From Microbacterium sp. XT11 (GTDB lineage: Bacteria; Actinomycetota; Actinomycetes; Actinomycetales; Microbacteriaceae), in the NCBI RefSeq assembly GCF_001513675.1, contig NZ_CP013859.1:559081-623080 (forward strand): DNA of 64,000 nt, written 5' to 3'. Below are positions 35,770 to 43,866 of the stretch, piece after piece; the stretch's first letter is position 1, and the number at the start of each line of letters is the position of its first letter. Under the pieces are notes generated by a model. The model had not been told where the DNA came from and searched no databases. It saw only the letters and a program-made list of their open reading frames with translations. A program made the position numbers and the translations under genes.

Positions 35770-35866
35770 GCCGATCAGCGCAGACGACGGCTCCGCCGAT
35801 CAGCGCAGACGACGAACGAGGTCCGTGGACTCAGTGCGCTCAGTGCGCTCAGCGAACTCAGTGCGC
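35770..35866 (+). repeat. Short direct repeats between coaBC and the CitE chimera
   Basis: GCCGATCAGCGCAGACGACG occurs twice (35770-35789, 35795-35814), followed by three or four ACTCAGTGCG/CTCAGTGCG units reaching the coaBC stop. Confidence 0.85.
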
Positions 35867-37084
35867 GTCGTGTTCAGCGTCCGCCGTGACGGCATCCGCC
35901 ACCGCATCCCACAACGCCGCGGCGACGGCGCGCTTCGACCCGTCGACGGACGCCACGACGGCACCGTCCCGGCCGAGGATCCGCACGGCGTTCTCCGCGC
36001 TCTCGAAGCCGCGCTCCCAGCCGACCTCGTTCACGACGAGCAGGTCGACGCCCTTGCGCTGCTGCTTGCGGCGCGCTCGCTCGAGGAGCTCCTCGTCGCT
36101 GCGCGGCGTCTCCGCGGCGAAGGCCACCACGGTGGTTCCCGGTGCCCGGTCCCGGGCGAGCCCCGCCACGATGTCCTCGTTCTCGACGAGCTCGATCGCG
36201 GTGACGCCCCCGGACTCCTTGGTCAGCTTGCGGTCGGACACCGTGGCCGGACGGTAATCGGCGACGGCGGCGGCCATCACCACGACGTCGGCGCCCTGCG
36301 CCTCGGTGCGCATCACGGCGCCCAGTTCCGCCGCAGACCCCGCATGCACCACGCGCAGCGACGGATGCCGTGCGGCCTGCAGCACGTCGCCGGCGACGTT
36401 CGCGGCGACCAGGGTCACGTCGGCGCCGCGGAGCGCGGCCTCGGCGGCGACGGCGACGCCCTGCCGCCCGCTGGAACGGTTGCCGAGGTAGCGCACGGGG
36501 TCGAGCGGCTCTCTCGTCCCTCCGGCCGACACGACGACGCGGAGCCCTTCGAGGTCACGCGGAGCGAGCAGCGCCAGCGCGGCGTCCGCGATCTCCTCGG
36601 GTTCGAGCATCCGTCCCGGTCCGCTGTCGCCGCCCGCCAGCTCCCCCTCGCCCGGGCCGATGACGTGCACTCCGCGCTGCCGGAGCGTCGCGACGTTCGC
36701 CTGGGTCGCCGGATGCCGCCACATCTCGGTGTGCATCGCCGGAGCGATCAGCACGGGGGCGACCGACGCCAGCAGCGTGGTGCCGAGCAGGTTGTCGGCG
36801 ATGCCGGCGGCCATGCGGGCGATGGTGTTGGCGGTCGCCGGGGCGACCACGATGAGATCGGCGCCCTGACCGAGGGCGACGTGACGCACGCGGGCGACGT
36901 CGTCGTGCACGCTCGTCGTCACCGGGTTGCGGCTGATCGCCTCCCAGGTCGGGGCGCCGACGAAGCGCAGGGCGTCGTCGGTGGGGACGACCGTGACGTC
37001 GTGACCGGCCTTGACGAGCAGGCGCACCAGCTGCACGGACTTGTATGCGGCGATGCCGCCCGACACTCCGACGACGATGTTCAC
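35858..37084 (-). CDS. coaBC: Phosphopantothenoylcysteine decarboxylase / phosphopantothenate-cysteine ligase
   Basis: Makes 4'-phosphopantetheine for coenzyme A. 408 residues. CoaC half: VGVSGGIAAYKSVQLVRLLV (FMN site), ISRNPVTTSVHDDV with the active-site His equivalent, and APAMHTEMW (PAMNxxMW-type). CoaB half from about 190: VVSAGGTREPLDPVRYLGNR, SSGRQGVAVA and KLTKESGG. The start is GTG 37082-37084, directly after GGGAGG; a CAGAAT hexamer 7 nt upstream suggests a leaderless message. Intact, essential gene. Confidence 0.95.
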   Translation of the reverse strand: MNIVVGVSGGIAAYKSVQLVRLLVKAGHDVTVVPTDDALRFVGAPTWEAISRNPVTTSVHDDVARVRHVALGQGADLIVVAPATANTIARMAAGIADNLLGTTLLASVAPVLIAPAMHTEMWRHPATQANVATLRQRGVHVIGPGEGELAGGDSGPGRMLEPEEIADAALALLAPRDLEGLRVVVSAGGTREPLDPVRYLGNRSSGRQGVAVAAEAALRGADVTLVAANVAGDVLQAARHPSLRVVHAGSAAELGAVMRTEAQGADVVVMAAAVADYRPATVSDRKLTKESGGVTAIELVENEDIVAGLARDRAPGTTVVAFAAETPRSDEELLERARRKQQRKGVDLLVVNEVGWERGFESAENAVRILGRDGAVVASVDGSKRAVAAALWDAVADAVTADAEHDAH

Positions 37085-37121
37085 CCTCCCGATTCTGCCC
37101 GCCCTGGCCACCGAGGGCGCC

Positions 37122-37180
37122 TTCGAGTCGCATGAATTGCCCCCTCCGCGGCGAAATGCGGTCAATTCATGCGACTCGAA
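37122..37180. repeat. 18-bp perfect inverted repeat with 23-nt centre
   Basis: TTCGAGTCGCATGAATTG (37122-37139) is the exact reverse complement of 37163-37180. The centre has an inner CCGC...GCGG pair around GGCGAAAT. It lies in the coaBC-NRDE gap between two divergent genes, so it is not a terminator of either. Base composition (A+T in the arms) differs from flanks, as in a REP-like or small mobile hairpin. Confidence 0.9.
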
Positions 37181-37208
37181 ACCCGGGCCGGCACCGATTC
37201 CGGCTGCC

Positions 37209-37214
37209 TAGACT
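37209..37214 (+). promoter_or_regulatory. -10 hexamer TAGACT of the NRDE gene
   Basis: TAGACT, 7 nt, GTG 37222. Confidence 0.6.
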
Positions 37215-38019
37215 GGGGCGCGTGTGCACGGTCGTGATCGATGTGACGGATGCCGAGACGGCACGGCTGCTGGCGGTGCGGGATGAGGATCCGCTGCGGG
37301 AGTGGGACGAGTTCGGCGCCTGGTGGCCGGAGCAGTACCCCGGGGTGTCGGGCATCCGCGATCGCCGCGCGGGCGGCGCGTGGCTCGCGGTCGATCCGGT
37401 CGAGCACCGGCTTGCCGTGCTGCTCAACCGCGCCGATGTCGTCGACCTCTCCACCGAGCTCGCGATGTCGCGCGGCTCTCTCGTGCTCGAGTCGGTCTCG
37501 GGTCGCTCGCCGCAGCCGCCGCTGCGCATGCACGGCTTCAACCTGCTCGAGGTGGGCCCCACGGGAGCCCGCGTGCTGAGCTGGGACGGCGCGGAGCTGC
37601 GGGAGGCGCCGATCACCCCCGGCACGCACATGATCGCGCACGACGACCTCGACGATGAGGCGACCCCGCGCATCGCCGCGTGGCTCCCGGAGTTCCGCGC
37701 GCTGGGGCCGACAGCCGACAGCCCGCAGTGGGCGGAGGAATGGACGGCGCTGCTCGCGGCATCCGCCCGCCTCTCCCCCGAGGACGACCGCGCCATCATC
37801 CGCGACAACCGGCCGCACGGCTACCCGACGCAGTCGCTGCTCTACTGCACGGCATCGGTGGCGCCCGACGGCGTGAGCGTCGACTATCACGCGCTCCCCG
37901 CACCCGCGCGCTGGCACGCGTGAGCCGATCCGCGCGCTCCCCGCGCCCGCACGCGTGAACAGATCCGCCCGCTCCCCGCGCCCGCGCCGTCACGCCCGCA
38001 CGCGTGAGCCGATCCGCGC
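37213..38019 (+). other. Note on gap 37924-38019: short direct repeats only
   Basis: Between the NRDE stop and the GlxA stop, CACGCGTGAGCCGATCCGCGC occurs at about 37916 and again near 38000, with an imperfect copy between. No gene or clear terminator seen. Confidence 0.5.
37222..37923 (+). CDS. NRDE/TANGO2-family protein
   Basis: 233 residues beginning MCTVVIDV, the usual Cys-2 Ntn-hydrolase-like start of the family. The namesake motif reads VRDE in LLAVRDEDPLREW, followed by GGAWLAVDP and VLLNRADVV. Family function is unresolved (linked to haem or lipid handling in eukaryotes). Start GTG 37222 is fixed by the conserved Met-Cys and by TAGACT 7 nt upstream. Confidence 0.85.
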   Translation: MCTVVIDVTDAETARLLAVRDEDPLREWDEFGAWWPEQYPGVSGIRDRRAGGAWLAVDPVEHRLAVLLNRADVVDLSTELAMSRGSLVLESVSGRSPQPPLRMHGFNLLEVGPTGARVLSWDGAELREAPITPGTHMIAHDDLDDEATPRIAAWLPEFRALGPTADSPQWAEEWTALLAASARLSPEDDRAIIRDNRPHGYPTQSLLYCTASVAPDGVSVDYHALPAPARWHA

Positions 38020-38991
38020 CTACGCCGCCGGCGCCTCGTCGTCGGCGCAGGAGAACCGCGCGCGATACGCGGTCGGCGTGGTGCCGAGCACGCGCGAGAA
38101 GTTCTGACGCAGCACCGCGGCCGAGCCGAATCCGCACTCCTCGGCGATGTGGTCGAGCGGGAGGTCGGTGCGCTCCAGCATCCGCTGTGCGTGGATGATG
38201 CGCTGCCGCGCCAGCCAGGCCGCGGGCGTCGCTCCATACTCGGCCTTGAACCGCCGGGCGAAGGTGCGCGGCGACATGAGGGCCTTGGCTGCCAGCTGAT
38301 CGACCCCGAGATCGTCCCTGAGGTGTTCGACGGCCCAATCCGCGACGGCTGCGAGCGAGTCGCTGGGCACGACGGGGATGGGGCGGTCGATGAACTGCGC
38401 CTGACCCCCGTCGCGCTGCGGAGGCACGACCATGCGGCGGGCGATGCGGTTGGTGAGCTCCGCGCCGACCTCCTGGCGCAGCAGGTGCAGGCACGCGTCG
38501 ATCCCGGCAGCGGTGCCCGCGCTCGTGATGATGCGTCCGTCCTGCACGAACAGCACGTCGGGGTCGACGTCGATCGACGGATGCATGGCGGCCATGTCGT
38601 GCGCGTACATCCAGTGGGTCGTGGCTCGGCGCCCGTCGAGCACTCCGGCTGCGGCGAGGATGAACGACCCGCTGCAGACGCTGATGACCCAGGCGCCGCG
38701 GTCGACCGCGTGCCGCGCGACGTCGAGGAGCAGCGGATCGATGCTGTCCCAGTACTGCCGCGGGATCGGGCAGAACACCACGAGGTCGGCCTCGTAGGCG
38801 AAGGAGAGGTCGTTCTCGACGTTGACCGAGAAGCCCATCTTGGACTGCACGACTCCCGGACGCGGCGCCACGACGCGGAAGTCGAAGTTCGGGACGCCGT
38901 CGTCAGAGCGGTCGAGCCCGAAGGCTTCGCAGGCCACGCCGAACTCGAACGGGGCGAATCCGTCTTGGATGATGCAGGCGACCGTCTTCAT
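38020..38991 (-). CDS. GlxA-type regulator (DJ-1/PfpI-like domain plus AraC HTH)
   Basis: 323 residues. Residues 1-190 are a class-I-amidotransferase-like sensor domain (VACIIQDGFAPFEFGVACEA and WVISVCSGSFILAAAG, whose Cys is at the nucleophile-elbow position). From 215 comes the double AraC HTH (DQLAAKALMSPRTFARRFKA, then LDHIAEECGFGSAAVLRQNF). Such regulators respond to small amino-acid-like or quaternary-amine ligands. ATG 38989-38991 has GGGAG 6 nt upstream. It is divergent from the small membrane-protein genes. Confidence 0.9.
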   Translation of the reverse strand: MKTVACIIQDGFAPFEFGVACEAFGLDRSDDGVPNFDFRVVAPRPGVVQSKMGFSVNVENDLSFAYEADLVVFCPIPRQYWDSIDPLLLDVARHAVDRGAWVISVCSGSFILAAAGVLDGRRATTHWMYAHDMAAMHPSIDVDPDVLFVQDGRIITSAGTAAGIDACLHLLRQEVGAELTNRIARRMVVPPQRDGGQAQFIDRPIPVVPSDSLAAVADWAVEHLRDDLGVDQLAAKALMSPRTFARRFKAEYGATPAAWLARQRIIHAQRMLERTDLPLDHIAEECGFGSAAVLRQNFSRVLGTTPTAYRARFSCADDEAPAA

Positions 38992-39034
38992 GCATACTCC
39001 CGCTTCGTCATGCGCACTCCCACTTCGTCATGCG
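38989..39034 (-). repeat. 20-bp direct repeats overlapping the GlxA start
   Basis: CAT-GCACTCCCACTTCGT-type units begin at 38989, 39009 and (partial) 39029, 20 bp apart, about two helical turns. Each contains ATG and GGGAG on the minus strand, so it could be a direct-repeat operator for an AraC-type protein or a duplicated translation start. Confidence 0.7.
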
Positions 39035-39103
39035 CATTCGATGTTGGCAGTTTTCCTACGTTCGGCGTCATGCCTGCCACTCGTGGCGGAACGACGATGA
39101 ACG

Positions 39104-39109
39104 TAGCGT
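39104..39109 (+). promoter_or_regulatory. -10 hexamer TAGCGT of the 58-residue membrane protein
   Basis: TAGCGT, 7 nt, ATG 39117. Confidence 0.55.
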
Positions 39110-39116
39110 TTCTGCC

Positions 39117-39293
39117 ATGATACTCATCATCGCACTCCTCGTCCTGGCAGGGTGGGCGATCGTCGCCACGATCATCGAGGTGCGCCGCGACGGATACCGC
39201 GCCGTCCCGACCGATTGGACGCGCGTCGCGCCGGCCGAACGTCATGGGCGTGAGGCGCTGGACTCGGCCGAGATCGGGCGCATCCACCGCTGA
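39117..39293 (+). CDS. Small single-pass membrane protein
   Basis: 58 residues: one TM at the very N-terminus (MILIIALLVLAGWAIVATI), then a basic/acidic cytosolic tail containing VRRDGYRAVPTDWTRV. The tail's RRDGYR-x-P-T-DW pattern looks like small actinobacterial proteins of unknown function. A leaderless-type promoter and the TM support it as real; no function recognised. Confidence 0.7.
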   Translation: MILIIALLVLAGWAIVATIIEVRRDGYRAVPTDWTRVAPAERHGREALDSAEIGRIHR

Positions 39294-39321
39294 GCACCCC
39301 CGTTCCGGCGAGTCCGCGCAC

Positions 39322-39327
39322 TACGCT
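39322..39327 (+). promoter_or_regulatory. -10 hexamer TACGCT of the GQP-repeat protein
   Basis: TACGCT, 6 nt, ATG 39334. Confidence 0.55.
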
Positions 39328-39333
39328 CGTCTC

Positions 39334-40011
39334 ATGAGCGAGCCTCAGCAGCCCCCCGTTCCGCCGACAGGTCAACCAGGCCAGCCCGGTCAACCAGGCC
39401 AGCCCGGTCAGCCCGGTCAGGCCGGTCAACCCGGTCAGCCCGGTCAACCAGGCCAGCCCGGTCAACCAGGCCAGCCCGGTCAGCCAGGCCAGCCCTACGG
39501 AACCCCACCCCAGGCGCAACCCCACCCGGCAGCGGGCGGTTACCCGAGCCAGCCCTACGGAACCCCACCCCAGGCCCAGCCCTACGGAGCACCGCCCCAG
39601 GGCCAGCCCTACGGAGCACCACCGCAGGGCCAGCCCTACCCCGCTGCGAGCGGTTACCCAGGGCAGCCGTACCCGGCGGGTCCGCGGCCCGCGGCATCCG
39701 CCGGTTCGCTCGGCCGCATCGCCTTCATCATCGCGATCGTGGGGCTGGTGATCAGCGCGCTCAGCACGTTCTCGCTGCCGCTGCTCTACGGCGGCTACGG
39801 CATCTCGTCGTTCGGGCTCATCGGGGTCGTGACCGGAGTCGTCGGATTCCTCACGCTCGCCATCTCGGTCGTCGCACTCATCGTGGGGCTCATCGCCATC
39901 CGGCGTCCCGGTCCGCGCGTGCTGGCCGGCATCGCGATCGGCATCGCCGCATCGGAGATCGCCGGGACCGTGCTGTCCTGGATCGCCAGTCTCCTGCACA
40001 CCCTCCTCTGA
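39334..40011 (+). CDS. DUF4190-like membrane protein with collagen-like GQP repeat
   Basis: 225 residues. Residues 13-52 are about thirteen Gly-Gln-Pro triplets (Gly-X-Y periodicity as in collagen), followed by GTPPQAQPYGAPPQGQPY-type units to residue 120. Then come two long hydrophobic segments (IAFIIAIVGLVISALSTFSL; LAISVVALIVGLIAIRRPG) and a third at the C-terminus, the DUF4190 pattern. The N-tail is probably cytosolic and disordered. Function unknown. It heads a two-gene operon of paralogues. Confidence 0.8.
   Translation: MSEPQQPPVPPTGQPGQPGQPGQPGQPGQAGQPGQPGQPGQPGQPGQPGQPGQPYGTPPQAQPHPAAGGYPSQPYGTPPQAQPYGAPPQGQPYGAPPQGQPYPAASGYPGQPYPAGPRPAASAGSLGRIAFIIAIVGLVISALSTFSLPLLYGGYGISSFGLIGVVTGVVGFLTLAISVVALIVGLIAIRRPGPRVLAGIAIGIAASEIAGTVLSWIASLLHTLL
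39361..39490 (+). repeat. 9/18-bp tandem repeats encoding (GQP)n
   Basis: GGTCAACCAGGCCAGCCC and GGTCAGCCC units alternate; CCA/CCC synonymous variation keeps the Gly-Gln-Pro frame, one unit carrying Ala (GQA). Confidence 0.92.
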
Positions 40012-40025
40012 CCGACGGAGTCATC

Positions 40026-40490
40026 ATGAGCGAACCGCACTTCCCTCCGGCTCAGCCCTCCGGCACCCCCGGGCAGGGCACCCCCGGCTACCCTCAGCCC
40101 TCCGGCGCCCCCGGGCAGGACGCACCCGGCTACCCTCAGCCCTCCGGCACCTCGCCCTACGGCAGCCCGGCTCCCGCGCCTCAGCCGGGCAACCCGCTCG
40201 GCCGCGTGGCCTTCCTCATCGCGGTGATCGCGTTCGCCCTCGGGGCGCTGGTCAACCTCATCACGCCGTTCCTGTTCGCCAGCGGCAACTACGACGTGGC
40301 CGACTCGCTCTCGACGGTGGTCAACATCCTCGTTCTGCTGGGCGAGGTCGCCGCTCTGGTCCTTGGGCTCATCGCGCTCCGCCGGCCCGAGCCGCGACTG
40401 CTCGCGGCCATCGCGGTGGGCATCGCGGGTGCGGGCGTGGTGATCCGCTTGCTCGGCTGGGCTTCGACGCTGCTCTGGTACGTGTTCTGA
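40026..40490 (+). CDS. DUF4190-like membrane protein, paralogue
   Basis: 154 residues with the same plan as the preceding gene (MSEP start, Pro/Gly/Gln-rich tail with two TPGYPQPSGAPGQ-type units, then LGRVAFLIAVIAFALGALVN and LVLLGEVAALVLGLIALRRP). 14 nt after the upstream stop, with GGAG 7 nt before ATG, so co-transcribed. Tandem duplication followed by separate expansion of the tail is likely. Confidence 0.8.
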   Translation: MSEPHFPPAQPSGTPGQGTPGYPQPSGAPGQDAPGYPQPSGTSPYGSPAPAPQPGNPLGRVAFLIAVIAFALGALVNLITPFLFASGNYDVADSLSTVVNILVLLGEVAALVLGLIALRRPEPRLLAAIAVGIAGAGVVIRLLGWASTLLWYVF

Positions 40491-40494
40491 GGAA

Positions 40495-40574
40495 CGCGCC
40501 CCACGCGCCACGCCACGCGCCCCACGCCACGCGCCCCACGCCGCGCGCCCCACGCCGCGCGCCCCACGCGCCCC
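40495..40574 (+). repeat. CGCGCCCCACGCC tandem repeat between convergent genes
   Basis: About six degenerate 12-14-bp units of CGCGCCCCACGC(CA), filling the 110-bp gap between the membrane-protein operon and the glycosyltransferase stop. Confidence 0.88.
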
Positions 40575-40600
40575 GGCCGCACCGTGACGCCGACCTGGGG

Positions 40601-41827
40601 TCACCCGGCCAAGACGCGCTCGTAGATCTCGATCATCGCCGCCGTGCGCGACGATTGACGGAACGCCTCGGCGACCGACGGCAGCGGCACGGGAGCCCGG
40701 CCGGATGCGATGTCGGATGCCGCGGTCCGAAGCGTCTCGGCGAGCGCGGCGATCCTGCGCGCCTCGCGCTCCCGCGCGCTCTGCCCCGGCTCCGACGGAT
40801 CGGGCACGGCCCAGAGGCCGCCGCCGAGCTCCGCGGCGATGTCTGGGTCGCTGATCACCGACGGAGTGCCAAGGGTCGCGGCCTCGAACGGGGTCATGCC
40901 CTGCGTCTCGAAGCCGATCGAGGTCTGCACCAGCGCGTCGGCGGCGGCGATGCGTGCGAGCGTCTCGGCGTAGTCGAGCCGTCCGGCGAAGCGCACGTGC
41001 GGCATGCCAGTCACGATCCTCTCCGCCGCGGCGCGCTGTGCCCCTCCGCCGATGATCTCCAGCTCCGCGTCCATCCCCGCGGCGACGAAGGCCTCGAGGA
41101 AAGGCAGCAGCCTCTTCTCCGGACTCATCCTCCCCAGCCAGACGAAGCGGGGCCGCCCCGGCATCCGTTCCTCCGGTGCCGCGGCGAGCGTCGCGTCGCG
41201 GAGGTCGTCATCGATGCCGTTCCACACCACGTCGACCGGACGGAACACGTCGTTCTGCTCGAGCCGTCGGGCGAAATGCGTCGACGGCGCCGTGACGGCC
41301 GATGCGCCGGCCGCGAGTCCGCGCAGATACGACCATCCATCGCGGCCCGCGACGGGTTCGCCGATGCCGCGAAGCGCCCGGCGCCGCCACGCGTTGAGGA
41401 ACGCCAGCGCCGGGCGGTGCAGCGGCGTCACGGCGGCGATGCCGACGTCCACCCTGTTGTGCATCGTGTGCACGACGGGGATGCCGTGCCTCGCCGCGAA
41501 GCGGTGTCCGATGAAGGCGCCCCAGAAGTCCGCCTGCACGTGCACGAGGTCGACGGGCAGCCGGCGCGTCATGGCCTCGTCGAGGTGGCGGTCGGTCGCG
41601 CGGCCCGGCCAGCTCATCGAGTACTCGCGGTCGACGGTGAGAGGGACCGACGGCAGGTCGACGTTCGCCGGATCGGGCACGGTCGCGGCTCTCGGCCCGT
41701 GCATGCGCGGCGCGACGACCGTCACGGTGTGCCCTGCGCGTTCCAGGAACGCGCGCTGCAGGCGCATCGAGACCTGCGCGCCGCCGAGGGAGTCGAGGTG
41801 CTGATCGCCGAAGAAGACGACGTGCAT
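40601..41827 (-). CDS. GT4-type glycosyltransferase
   Basis: 408 residues, GT-B fold. N-domain MHVVFFGDQHLDSLGGAQVS (acceptor side; GGAQ loop), linker near 170, C-domain FVWLGRMSPEKRLLPFLEAF and the donor EX7E-like GFETQGMTPFEAATLG. It has no signal or TM, so acts at the cytosolic face, probably on a lipid-linked or lipid acceptor. ATG 41825-41827 is 2 nt after the stop of the upstream glycosyltransferase; the two form an operon. Confidence 0.88.
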   Translation of the reverse strand: MHVVFFGDQHLDSLGGAQVSMRLQRAFLERAGHTVTVVAPRMHGPRAATVPDPANVDLPSVPLTVDREYSMSWPGRATDRHLDEAMTRRLPVDLVHVQADFWGAFIGHRFAARHGIPVVHTMHNRVDVGIAAVTPLHRPALAFLNAWRRRALRGIGEPVAGRDGWSYLRGLAAGASAVTAPSTHFARRLEQNDVFRPVDVVWNGIDDDLRDATLAAAPEERMPGRPRFVWLGRMSPEKRLLPFLEAFVAAGMDAELEIIGGGAQRAAAERIVTGMPHVRFAGRLDYAETLARIAAADALVQTSIGFETQGMTPFEAATLGTPSVISDPDIAAELGGGLWAVPDPSEPGQSAREREARRIAALAETLRTAASDIASGRAPVPLPSVAEAFRQSSRTAAMIEIYERVLAG

Positions 41828-41829
41828 CG

Positions 41830-43077
41830 TCACTCGGGCAGCGGCTCGTCGCGGTACAGCGCCTCGAAGGTGTCGAGCGTGCGGTTGATGTCGTGGATCA
41901 CGACGCCGTCGAGCGACGCCCGCTGCATCCGCTCGTACTCGGCTGGTTCCGCCGTCAGCACGTCGGTCAGGCGCGCGGCCAGCTCGTCGGCGTTGCCCGG
42001 CTCGAACAGGTAGCCGTTCTCGCCGTCGTGCACGAGGTGCGGGAGCGCGACGGCATCCGCGGCGACGATCGGCAGAGCCGACGCCATGGCCTCCATCGTG
42101 GCGATGGACTGCAGCTCGGCGATCGAGGCGATCGCGAAGACGGATGCCCGCGACAGCAGCGCGCGCAGCTCCTCGTCGGTCGTGCGCCCGTGGAAGGTGA
42201 CGCGGTCGGCGAGGCCCAGCTGCGCCGCGAGATGCTCGAGCTGCTTGCGCTGGTCTCCCCCGCCGACGATGTCGAACGAGGCGTCCAGACCCGGGTCGAG
42301 CTTCGTCATCGCCTTGAGGATGACCTCCACCTGCTTCTCGGCGGTGAGCCGGCCGACGAAGACGATCCGGTTCTTCTCGCGCGGACCGATCACCGGGGTG
42401 TACTGGCTGCGGTCGATGCCGCAGCTGACCGGGATGACGCCGGACACGTCGACCGTGCGCTCCAGGAAGTCCGCGGCGCGGCGCGTCGGGGTGGTGATGG
42501 CGCGCGTGAGCGCGAAGGTGCGCCGCGCGTCGGCCCACGCGAACTTCAGGACGAGGTCGTCGATGAACTTCGGCATGGTGGTGTGGTCGAGGATGTTCTC
42601 GGCCATCACATGGTTGGTCGCGATGACCGGGATGCCGCGCTGGCGGGCGATGCGGGCCAGTCCACGGCCGATGACGATGTGCGACTGGATGTGCACGACG
42701 TCGGGCTGCACGGCGTCGAGGACCTTGCGCGCGTAGTGCTTCGACCGCCACGGCCATACGAAGCGCAGCCAGTCGTGCGGGGCCCAGCGCACCGACGGCA
42801 GCCGGTGCAGCGTCATGGGCTCACCCTCGATGACCTCGGTGCGCGGCGCCGTGCGGCGGTAGGCCGTGTTCGGCGCCGTGACGTGCACGTCGTGGCCGCG
42901 CTGCACGAGGCCGGCGGCGAGGCGCTCGGCGAAGCGTGCGGCGCCGTTGATGTCAGGAGAGAACGTGTCGCATCCGAGGAGGATGCGCAGGGGTCGCTGA
43001 CCTGTCGCGGGCTCCGCGGCGGCGGAGTCGGCGTCGGGGGTGCGCGACGGTTCGGTCGGGTCGTCGGTCGAGGTCAC
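41830..43077 (-). CDS. GT4-type glycosyltransferase (PimB/MgtA-like)
   Basis: 415 residues from GTG 43075-43077 (AAGG 8 nt upstream); a TTG at 43098 is the alternative. After a 30-residue disordered N-tail, LRILLGCDTFSPDINGAARF is the acceptor-loop motif and VDVVHIQSHIVIGRGLARIA-like sequence follows. The donor site has RIVFVGRLTAEKQVEVILKA and ELQSIATMEAMASALPIVA. It resembles actinobacterial mannosyl/glucosyltransferases acting on phosphatidylinositol or diacylglycerol; the pair suggests sequential sugar addition. Exact acceptor is inference. Confidence 0.85.
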   Translation of the reverse strand: MTSTDDPTEPSRTPDADSAAAEPATGQRPLRILLGCDTFSPDINGAARFAERLAAGLVQRGHDVHVTAPNTAYRRTAPRTEVIEGEPMTLHRLPSVRWAPHDWLRFVWPWRSKHYARKVLDAVQPDVVHIQSHIVIGRGLARIARQRGIPVIATNHVMAENILDHTTMPKFIDDLVLKFAWADARRTFALTRAITTPTRRAADFLERTVDVSGVIPVSCGIDRSQYTPVIGPREKNRIVFVGRLTAEKQVEVILKAMTKLDPGLDASFDIVGGGDQRKQLEHLAAQLGLADRVTFHGRTTDEELRALLSRASVFAIASIAELQSIATMEAMASALPIVAADAVALPHLVHDGENGYLFEPGNADELAARLTDVLTAEPAEYERMQRASLDGVVIHDINRTLDTFEALYRDEPLPE

Positions 43078-43218
43078 GGATGCTGCCTTAAGGTACAACG
43101 GCCACGGAAATGCCCTGGTCGGGCGCAGGCCACTCTACCCGAGGGCACTGCGCGGTCCGCCCAGGCATACCGGCATCCGTTGACGCGGACTCTCGGCTGA
43201 TTCTCGCCGTCATGCCCC

Positions 43219-43224
43219 TACCGT
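43219..43224 (+). promoter_or_regulatory. -10 hexamer TACCGT of the 196-residue gene
   Basis: TACCGT, 6 nt (GGAGTC), ATG 43231. Confidence 0.55.
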
Positions 43225-43230
43225 GGAGTC

Positions 43231-43821
43231 ATGAGACTCGCAGCGGATGCCGACCCCCGGCTCTGGATCCCGGTGACCGACTCCTTCGGATTCCGCGGAC
43301 GGCGGCACCGCAAGGCCGCGATCAGGATGCTGCTGAGCCAGGCGACCTCCGCCCTCGGGGCGACTCCCCGGCCCGGGTCACGATTCGGCGCGTGGGCGAT
43401 GAGCCAGGCCGCACCGCTGCTGATGAAGCGCGCGGACGGACGCGTGCTGGTGTGGACGTGGAAGGCCGACCCCGAGCTCGTCGTCGCCATGGTGACGGCG
43501 CAGGCGCTGACCCCCGAGGTGCGGATCGCCAGGGCCTCGATGCCGATGGACTACGACGACACCGAGTCGTTCTCGAGCCGGTGGCTCGGCGCCGGCGAGA
43601 AGCTCGTCGTGCCGATCCCGGAGTCGCCGACGGCGCCGCCCTTCGCGACGTACACGTGGGACACCGGCACGCACCTCGTCACCCTCACGGCGATCTGCAG
43701 CGACCGCGAGCGCTTCGGCACGGTCATCGGCGCGCTCGACGACCTCGCGCGCAGCATCCGGGTGGCCGACGAGATCACGGGCGGTGAGTCGCCCGAGGTG
43801 CTGCGCCTGCCTCCGGCGTGA
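43231..43821 (+). CDS. Hypothetical soluble protein
   Basis: 196 residues, no signal peptide or TM. The middle is beta-rich (RVLVWTWKADPELVVAMVTA, SRWLGAGEKLVVPIPES, YTWDTGTHLVTLTAICSD) and the end helical (GALDDLARSIRVADEI). It has no motif I recognise. Real gene status is supported by codon bias, a leaderless promoter and its own transcription unit. Confidence 0.7.
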   Translation: MRLAADADPRLWIPVTDSFGFRGRRHRKAAIRMLLSQATSALGATPRPGSRFGAWAMSQAAPLLMKRADGRVLVWTWKADPELVVAMVTAQALTPEVRIARASMPMDYDDTESFSSRWLGAGEKLVVPIPESPTAPPFATYTWDTGTHLVTLTAICSDRERFGTVIGALDDLARSIRVADEITGGESPEVLRLPPA

Positions 43822-43866
43822 TGCCCGCTTGACCCTCACGTAACGTCAGGGGGGAGCATCGCTCGC

